Assembly (NCBI GenBank): GCA_947629805.1
Contig: CANRFE010000039.1
Coordinates: 1-10,495, forward strand
Length of the DNA stretch: 10,495 nucleotides
Reading direction: 5' to 3'
From: an uncultured Clostridia bacterium
GTDB taxonomy: Bacteria > Bacillota > Clostridia > TANB77 > CAG-508
A program made the translations under genes and the position numbers. Positions within the stretch are counted from its first letter, which is position 1. Each line of letters starts with the position of its first letter. Shown piece after piece: positions 6,873 to 10,495 of the stretch. The notes beneath the pieces are model-generated. The model saw nothing but the letters and a program-made list of their open reading frames with translations, was not told the origin of the DNA and did no database searches.

Positions 6873-6916
6873 AGTATACCATAAATTTCTTAAGAAAAAA
6901 GTAAGTAGATTCTTAA
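6873..6916 (-). promoter_or_regulatory. Response regulator promoter with palindrome and repeat
   Basis: On the minus strand TATACT (6873-6878) is preceded by TGG, an extended -10. The -35 region is poor, as expected for an activated promoter. At that place lies a perfect 12-bp palindrome TTTCTTAAGAAA (6886-6897). Its core TTCTTAA recurs at 6910-6916, 23 bp away. Repeats at about two helical turns near -35 suggest binding sites for an OmpR-family regulator, probably the regulator itself. That role is inferred. Confidence 0.5.
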
Positions 6917-6928
6917 TTTTTTATTAAA

Positions 6929-6970
6929 TAAAAAATGAGTCTAAAAAGTTAACGTAATTAGACTTTTTTC
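6929..6970. terminator. Terminator after the AI-2E transporter gene
   Basis: AGTCTAA (6938-6944) pairs with TTAGACT (6958-6964) around a 13-nt loop. On the minus strand it is followed by CATTTTTTATT, and it lies about 35 bp past the transporter stop, so it ends the xthA-transporter unit. The plus-strand side also carries a T-run, but no plus-strand gene precedes it. Confidence 0.75.
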
Positions 6971-7000
6971 GCTTGTAACTTTTTTTCCTCATTTCTTTTT

Positions 7001-8128
7001 TTATTTATTTACTTTATTTCGATAATCAATAAAATCTTCTATTAATACTTTTATAATAGCAATAACAGGAACTGCTAAAAACATTCCTAAAATTCCAAAA
7101 TAAGCTCCTCCTAAAGTAACCGCTAAAATAACTAAAATAGGACTAATTTTTAAAGAATTTCCTACAATTTTAGGGTTAATTACATTTGCATCAATTTGTT
7201 GTAAAATAGTTACCACAACTAACATCCAAATAGCTTGTGCTAAGCCACCTGTAAGCAAAGTAATAAGAGCAGCAATAACAACTGCAATAATAGCACCTAC
7301 GTATGGAATTAAATTGAAAATTCCAATCATAACGCCAAGCAATACAGCATATTTTACTCCTAATAGACTCATCGCAATAGAAGTTAAAATACTCACTACA
7401 ATAGCATCTAAAAATTGACTTGATAAAAAATGAAAGAAAATTTCGTTACTGCTGTGAAAATATTTATCTAAATTGCGATATGCCTTTTTGTTAAAAATGG
7501 CACCTGCAAATCTTTTTAAGAAAGCAACAATATCTGCTCTACTGTTTAAAATATAAATGGATACTACAATAGCAACAAAAATATCAAAAATTTTACTAGC
7601 AATACTAAGTGCTCCTTGTGCATATTGGGTTAATGCTTCTACATTAATGACTTGTTTGAAATCAATATTTTGCACTTCTTGTATAATATTGGTTACCACT
7701 TCTGTTTTCCAAAAAGAATCTTCTGGTAATTCATTAATTTTTGTAACTGCTGTTTCATAATAACTACTAAAGTTATTTGCTAAATCTACTACACTTTGTA
7801 TTAAAGGAGGAATAATAAAGTTAATTAAAATAAGTAGTAAAATAAGAGCAATCACATAAATTGTAAAAATACTAAGTGGTCTTGCTTTTTTTGCAATAAA
7901 TTTTATTTTTTTATTTGTTTTGTAACACGTTTCTACTTTTCTACAAGGAATATACAAAATATAAGCAATGAGTATGCCTGCTGCAAAAGGTGCTAAAATG
8001 CTTAATAAATTTGTAAACCAATGCATTATTTGTGCTATGCTATCTACCGTTTTATAAACTAAAATAACAGCTATAGCAAAAGTAAACCAAGATAACCATC
8101 TTGTCCAATTTCTTGTTTTTTTCTCCAT
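7001..8128 (-). CDS. AI-2E family transporter (PerM/YdiK-like)
   Basis: This is a 375-residue polytopic membrane protein of the AI-2E transporter family (PF01594). Members are variously linked to autoinducer-2 export and Na+/H+ exchange, so the substrate here is unknown. Spans lie at about 11-26, 41-62, 86-108, 178-196, 236-256, 258-272, 276-293, 297-310 and 328-365. The family's conserved stretches are NLIPYVGAIIA (272-282) and QQIDANVINPKIVGNSLKIS (310-329), followed by LGGAYFGILGMFLAVPV. A soluble loop (about 112-175) sits between the third and fourth spans. There is only a weak, A-rich ribosome site, but an in-frame TAG at 8144-8146 fixes the ATG at 8126-8128 as the first usable start. 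It lies 48 bp after xthA with no terminator, so the two are probably co-transcribed. Confidence 0.94.
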   Translation of the reverse strand: MEKKTRNWTRWLSWFTFAIAVILVYKTVDSIAQIMHWFTNLLSILAPFAAGILIAYILYIPCRKVETCYKTNKKIKFIAKKARPLSIFTIYVIALILLLILINFIIPPLIQSVVDLANNFSSYYETAVTKINELPEDSFWKTEVVTNIIQEVQNIDFKQVINVEALTQYAQGALSIASKIFDIFVAIVVSIYILNSRADIVAFLKRFAGAIFNKKAYRNLDKYFHSSNEIFFHFLSSQFLDAIVVSILTSIAMSLLGVKYAVLLGVMIGIFNLIPYVGAIIAVVIAALITLLTGGLAQAIWMLVVVTILQQIDANVINPKIVGNSLKISPILVILAVTLGGAYFGILGMFLAVPVIAIIKVLIEDFIDYRNKVNK

Positions 8129-8176
8129 TTTTTCTTTTTTCTGCTAGTTTATACTTTCTCTAACAGTTCTCCTTTC

Positions 8177-8938
8177 TTATTGTTCTATATTAATATCTAA
8201 TTCTATAGGGCAATGATCACTTCCTAAAATATTAGAATGTATTTTACTATCTTTTATTTTTTCCTTTAGGGAATTGGAAGTAAGAAAATAATCTATTCTC
8301 CAACCTATATTTTTTTCTCTTGCTTTCATCATATAAGACCACCAGGTATAAGCATTTTCTTGTTTTGGATATAAAAAACGAAAACTATCAATAAACCCAG
8401 CATTTAATAATTGCGTCATTTTTTCTCGTTCTTCATCTGTAAAACCAGCATTATGATGATTTGTTTTAGGATTCTTTAAGTCTATTTCTTGATGTGCTAC
8501 ATTAAAATCTCCACAATAAATAACGGGTTTCTTTTCCTTTAAACAAAGTAAATAATTTCTTAAAGCATCTTCCCATAGCATACGATAATTTAATCTTTCC
8601 AATTCTCTTTTCGAATTTGGTGTATAACAATTTACTATATAAAACTCTTCAAACTCTAAGGTTATAACTCGCCCTTCTTGGTCATGCTCTTCTATCCCAA
8701 TTCCATAAAAAACCGACAGTGGTTTCTTTTTTGTAAAAATGGCTGTTCCGGAATAGCCTTTTTTAATAGCACTATTCCAATATTGATAATAACCCTCTAG
8801 AACAAGCTCTACTTGCCCTTCTTGCATTTTGGTTTCTTGGATACAAAAAATATCTGCATTGCTTTGTTTAAAGAAATCCATAAAACCTTTATTTAATACC
8901 GCCCTTAAACCATTTACGTTCCAAGATATGAGTTTCAT
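8177..8938 (-). CDS. xthA: Exodeoxyribonuclease III / AP endonuclease (ExoA-like)
   Basis: This enzyme acts in base-excision repair, cutting 5' to abasic sites in DNA and degrading 3' ends of duplex DNA. The 253-residue product is full length for the ExoA/XthA family (about 250-270). The endonuclease-exonuclease-phosphatase fold residues are all seen: N7 in SWNVNGLR, the metal ligand E35 in IQETK and Y105 in NCYTPNS. D144 and N146 in CGDFNVAH, D216 in WRIDYFLT, and D241 and H242 in GSDHCPIEL complete the set. The ATG at 8936-8938 follows TAGGAGG, and a strong promoter lies upstream. It should be a working enzyme. The gene may be named exoA in Firmicutes annotations. Confidence 0.97.
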   Translation of the reverse strand: MKLISWNVNGLRAVLNKGFMDFFKQSNADIFCIQETKMQEGQVELVLEGYYQYWNSAIKKGYSGTAIFTKKKPLSVFYGIGIEEHDQEGRVITLEFEEFYIVNCYTPNSKRELERLNYRMLWEDALRNYLLCLKEKKPVIYCGDFNVAHQEIDLKNPKTNHHNAGFTDEEREKMTQLLNAGFIDSFRFLYPKQENAYTWWSYMMKAREKNIGWRIDYFLTSNSLKEKIKDSKIHSNILGSDHCPIELDINIEQ

Positions 8939-8967
8939 TGTTTTCCTCCTATTTTTCTTGCTTTTGT

Positions 8968-8996
8968 ATTATATCATGTTTCCATTTTTCCTACAA
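8968..8996 (-). promoter_or_regulatory. Promoter of xthA
   Basis: On the minus strand TTGTAG (8991-8996) and TATAAT (8968-8973) are 17 bp apart, and TGA directly before the -10 forms an extended -10. The leader is about 25 nt and holds TAGGAGG. No damage-type operator such as a LexA box was seen. Confidence 0.8.
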
Positions 8997-9068
8997 GTAC
9001 TTCCTGAAAATTAAGACGTAGCCGGAAGATTCTACATATTTATAGCGCTATTTCCAGCATTTTTTGCC

Positions 9069-9113
9069 AAAAAAAGAACCTCTTTATTAATTTTTTATTT
9101 AATAAAAGGGTTC
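9069..9113 (-). terminator. Intrinsic terminator after the prepilin-like gene
   Basis: On the minus strand GAACC (9109-9113) pairs with GGTTC (9076-9080). The inner AT-rich arms CTTTTATTAA and TTAATAAAG extend the stem, with small bulges, around a short A-rich loop. A run of seven Ts (9069-9075) follows. It ends the prepilin-like gene about 55 bp past its stop codon. Confidence 0.85.
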
Positions 9114-9166
9114 CATTTGAAAAGTATTCGCTATTTCTTTTTTCTAATTTTTTGTATGAATTTATT

Positions 9167-10162
9167 TTAATTTAATGTTAAAGTTACTTGCGCATATTGA
9201 TTATAATTTATATGTCCAGGTAGATTTCCACCGCCGGAAATATTCAAAGTTAAAGAATTCGTATTGGTTAAATCAATTGTTTTTCCATTTGAAACAGCTT
9301 GATTGTTTGCTTTTACAGTAGTGTCACTGCCACTTACTGTTAAATTAGAAAAGGTTACAGAAGAAAAATTCGTAACATTGATTGTGGTGTTTGCATTGCC
9401 TCCTCCTGAAAAATAGGTTGACTCACTATCTTTCGCATTTCTAAACCAGTTTAAATAACATGTTATACTTACAGAATTACTCAAGTTACTTGTTCCTGTT
9501 ATTTTTTCTCCATTTACATAGGCTGTTTTTCCTGTTGCTATATCTTCTGCTGTTGCAGTTGCTGTTGTTTGACTTTCTAAGCTATTGGTTGTTACTATTC
9601 CTCCACTTGTGTATCCTTCTGGAATAGGATAACTTTCTCCTGCATTTAGGGCTTGAGGGTTTAACGCTTGATTGTTTGGCATTGTTCCTGTTACTAGTTG
9701 CCCTTTTACCCAAGCGGTTTCTCCTTGTAAAATTTGCTTGTCTGTTGCTGTTGCATCCTTAGTTACATTTTCTAGGATTCCATTAATTCCTTCTTCAAAT
9801 TCTTTTGTTTCTGCTGTGGTTGGGTCTCCTATTGTATTTCCTCCTGCTTGACCAATAGCATTTGCTATGGCTTGCTTAAACTCTATTAATTTTTGAATGG
9901 CATCATAAGAACTTCCTTTCCCTTCTGTTCCTCCTATATATCCACCTTCCATTGTAAGTTGTGTATACAAGGCATTTAGTTTTTCTTGCTCTTCTACTTG
10001 TGCTAGTTCCATATTTTCTTTTGCTCTTAATGCCATTTGAAATAAACCATTTTGTCCTAACGTTAAATTCAAACTAATTCCTGCCAAAATCATTAAAATA
10101 ATAATAGTGATAATTACTGCTACTAGAGTAATTCCTTTATTTCCTTTTGTTCCATTTTTCAT
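9167..10162 (-). CDS. Prepilin-like protein with tail-fibre-type repeats
   Basis: This is a 331-residue surface-type protein. Residues 1-45 form a prepilin-like leader: a Lys-rich start, Gly10 before ITLVAV, a hydrophobic helix (11-35) and then LGQNGLFQMA. The usual Glu at position +5 after the cleavage Gly is absent (Ala15). Residues 46-70 look like the continuing helix or coiled coil. Two related modules, residues 138-160 (ATATDKQILQGETAWVKGQ and on to TGT) and 202-224 (ATAEDIATGKTAYVNGEKIT and on to TGT), resemble repeats seen in clostridial phage tail-fibre and surface proteins. So do TMPNNQALN and GESYPIPEGYTSGG between them. The C-terminus (225-331) is Ser/Thr/Asn/Gly-rich and beta-like, with two GGG stretches (253-255, 310-312). 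TAAGGAG precedes the ATG. It has its own promoter and terminator, and no pilus assembly gene is in the window. Its function is not known; minor pilin or adhesin is a guess. Confidence 0.82.
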   Translation of the reverse strand: MKNGTKGNKGITLVAVIITIIILMILAGISLNLTLGQNGLFQMALRAKENMELAQVEEQEKLNALYTQLTMEGGYIGGTEGKGSSYDAIQKLIEFKQAIANAIGQAGGNTIGDPTTAETKEFEEGINGILENVTKDATATDKQILQGETAWVKGQLVTGTMPNNQALNPQALNAGESYPIPEGYTSGGIVTTNSLESQTTATATAEDIATGKTAYVNGEKITGTSNLSNSVSITCYLNWFRNAKDSESTYFSGGGNANTTINVTNFSSVTFSNLTVSGSDTTVKANNQAVSNGKTIDLTNTNSLTLNISGGGNLPGHINYNQYAQVTLTLN

Positions 10163-10211
10163 TTTTTCTTCTCCTTAGTTTTCTTTTAGTTTTTGTTGAA
10201 TCTTTTCTTTT

Positions 10212-10226
10212 TATACATTATGTATA
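10212..10226. repeat. Inverted repeat in the prepilin-like gene leader
   Basis: TATACAT and ATGTATA are perfect 7-bp inverted arms around one central base. It lies roughly 20-33 nt downstream of the predicted transcription start and 50 bp before the ATG. The one-base centre suits a DNA operator better than an RNA hairpin. The regulator is unknown. Confidence 0.4.
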
Positions 10227-10251
10227 TAAGTTGTTTCTCTTATTACTTGCC

Positions 10252-10280
10252 ATTTTACTATTCTTTTACTGCTTCGTCAA
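10252..10280 (-). promoter_or_regulatory. Promoter of the prepilin-like gene
   Basis: On the minus strand TTGACG (10275-10280) and TAAAAT (10252-10257) are separated by exactly 17 bp, each 5/6 to the sigma-A consensus. The predicted start near 10245 gives a leader of about 83 nt, containing the inverted repeat and TAAGGAG. Confidence 0.72.
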
Positions 10281-10420
10281 GATTCTTTTTCTATTTCCTT
10301 ATAATTTATACTTATTTTTTAACTAAACATTTTAATATGTCTATTACAAATGTGACCTAACCTACATATTCCTACTCCTCTTTCTTAGTCCACACCTAAC
10401 ATCTTTATCCATACTTTCAA
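10281..10420. other. Gene-free AT-rich spacer
   Basis: I see no credible ORF, RNA gene or strong hairpin here. The gene-free stretch from the prepilin-like start to the right edge is about 330 bp. Apart from its promoter, the inverted repeat and the element end, it seems empty. Confidence 0.6.
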
Positions 10421-10495
10421 TCATAACCACCCGTAAAACGGGTGGTTTGCTCTTAGCCTAGAAGGCTTTTGTACTGGCACTTCTGGGCTTAAGCC
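10421..10495 (-). mobile_element. Probable end of an IS200/IS605-family element (possible omega-RNA region), truncated by window edge
   Basis: AACCACCCGT (10425-10434) and ACGGGTGGTT (10438-10447) form a perfect 10-bp stem with a 3-nt loop. A second stem pairs GCCTAGAAG (10456-10464) with CTTCTGGGC (10480-10488), nine pairs with one G-T. GGCTTAAGCC (10486-10495) is a perfect palindrome at the very edge. It is much more GC-rich than its surroundings. Subterminal hairpins of this CCACCCGT/ACGGGTGG kind are familiar at IS200/IS605 ends. On the minus strand a 24-codon open frame enters from the edge (GLSPEVPVQKPSRLRANH, then six more codons) and stops at TGA 10421-10423. That could be the tail of a tnpB whose 3' end overlaps its guide RNA. 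The minus orientation is favoured but not proven, and a left end with the genes to the right on plus is the alternative. Confidence 0.5.

Noticed and set aside
9042..9051. ATAGCGCTAT palindrome between the prepilin terminator and the xthA promoter
   Set aside because: It is a perfect 10-bp palindrome, but about 45 bp upstream of the -35 with no repeat or partner site. There is too little to call an operator.
10281..10420. Short gene or tRNA in the spacer
   Set aside because: Only very short ORFs without ribosome sites, and no cloverleaf or CCA-type end.

Overview
The window is AT-rich DNA with strong AGGAGG-type ribosome binding sites and sigma-A-like promoters. It carries the Gram-positive order of the ribosomal-protein/transcription block (rpmG-secE-nusG-rplK-rplA-rplJ-rplL), a four-cysteine L33 and an L10 leader of the Firmicutes type. 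This points to a low-GC Firmicute, most likely a Clostridia-class anaerobe. Genus cannot be read from the sequence. The standard code fits: reading TGA as Trp rescues nothing.

Region 1 (1-3451, minus strand) is one housekeeping operon read right to left. A strong promoter (3423-3451) is followed by a hairpin at about the transcript 5' end, then rpmG, secE, nusG, rplK, rplA, an L10 leader with an attenuator hairpin, rplJ, and rplL, which is cut by the left edge. The genes make ribosomal proteins L33, L11, L1, L10 and L7/L12, the translocon subunit SecE and the elongation factor NusG.

Region 2 (3522-4134, plus strand) is a single gene for a small COG2426/Sm_multidrug_ex membrane protein. It ends at a bidirectional terminator shared with the converging kinase gene.

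Region 3 (4159-6916, minus strand) is a VanR/VanS-like two-component pair in which both genes are broken. The response regulator has lost about 20 codons from its DNA-binding domain, with a frame change. The histidine kinase has a single extra base in a T5 run that splits it into two ORFs. The regulator promoter is intact and carries a 12-bp palindrome that may be its own operator.

Region 4 (6929-8996, minus strand) holds xthA (exonuclease III/AP endonuclease), with its own promoter, followed by an AI-2E-family transporter and a terminator.

Region 5 (9069-10280, minus strand) is a single-gene unit with promoter and terminator. It encodes a protein with a prepilin-like N-terminus fused to repeats of the kind seen in phage tail-fibre proteins and a Ser/Thr/Asn/Gly-rich beta-type C-terminus. 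This is the least ordinary gene here.

Region 6 (10421-10495) looks like one end of an IS200/IS605-family element, with a 10-bp perfect-stem hairpin and a second long stem. Any tnpB or tnpA gene would lie beyond the right edge. I found no CRISPR array, tRNA or rRNA, and no convincing new multi-gene system. The best second-look targets are the decayed two-component pair, the pilin/tail-fibre chimera and the possible omega-RNA end.
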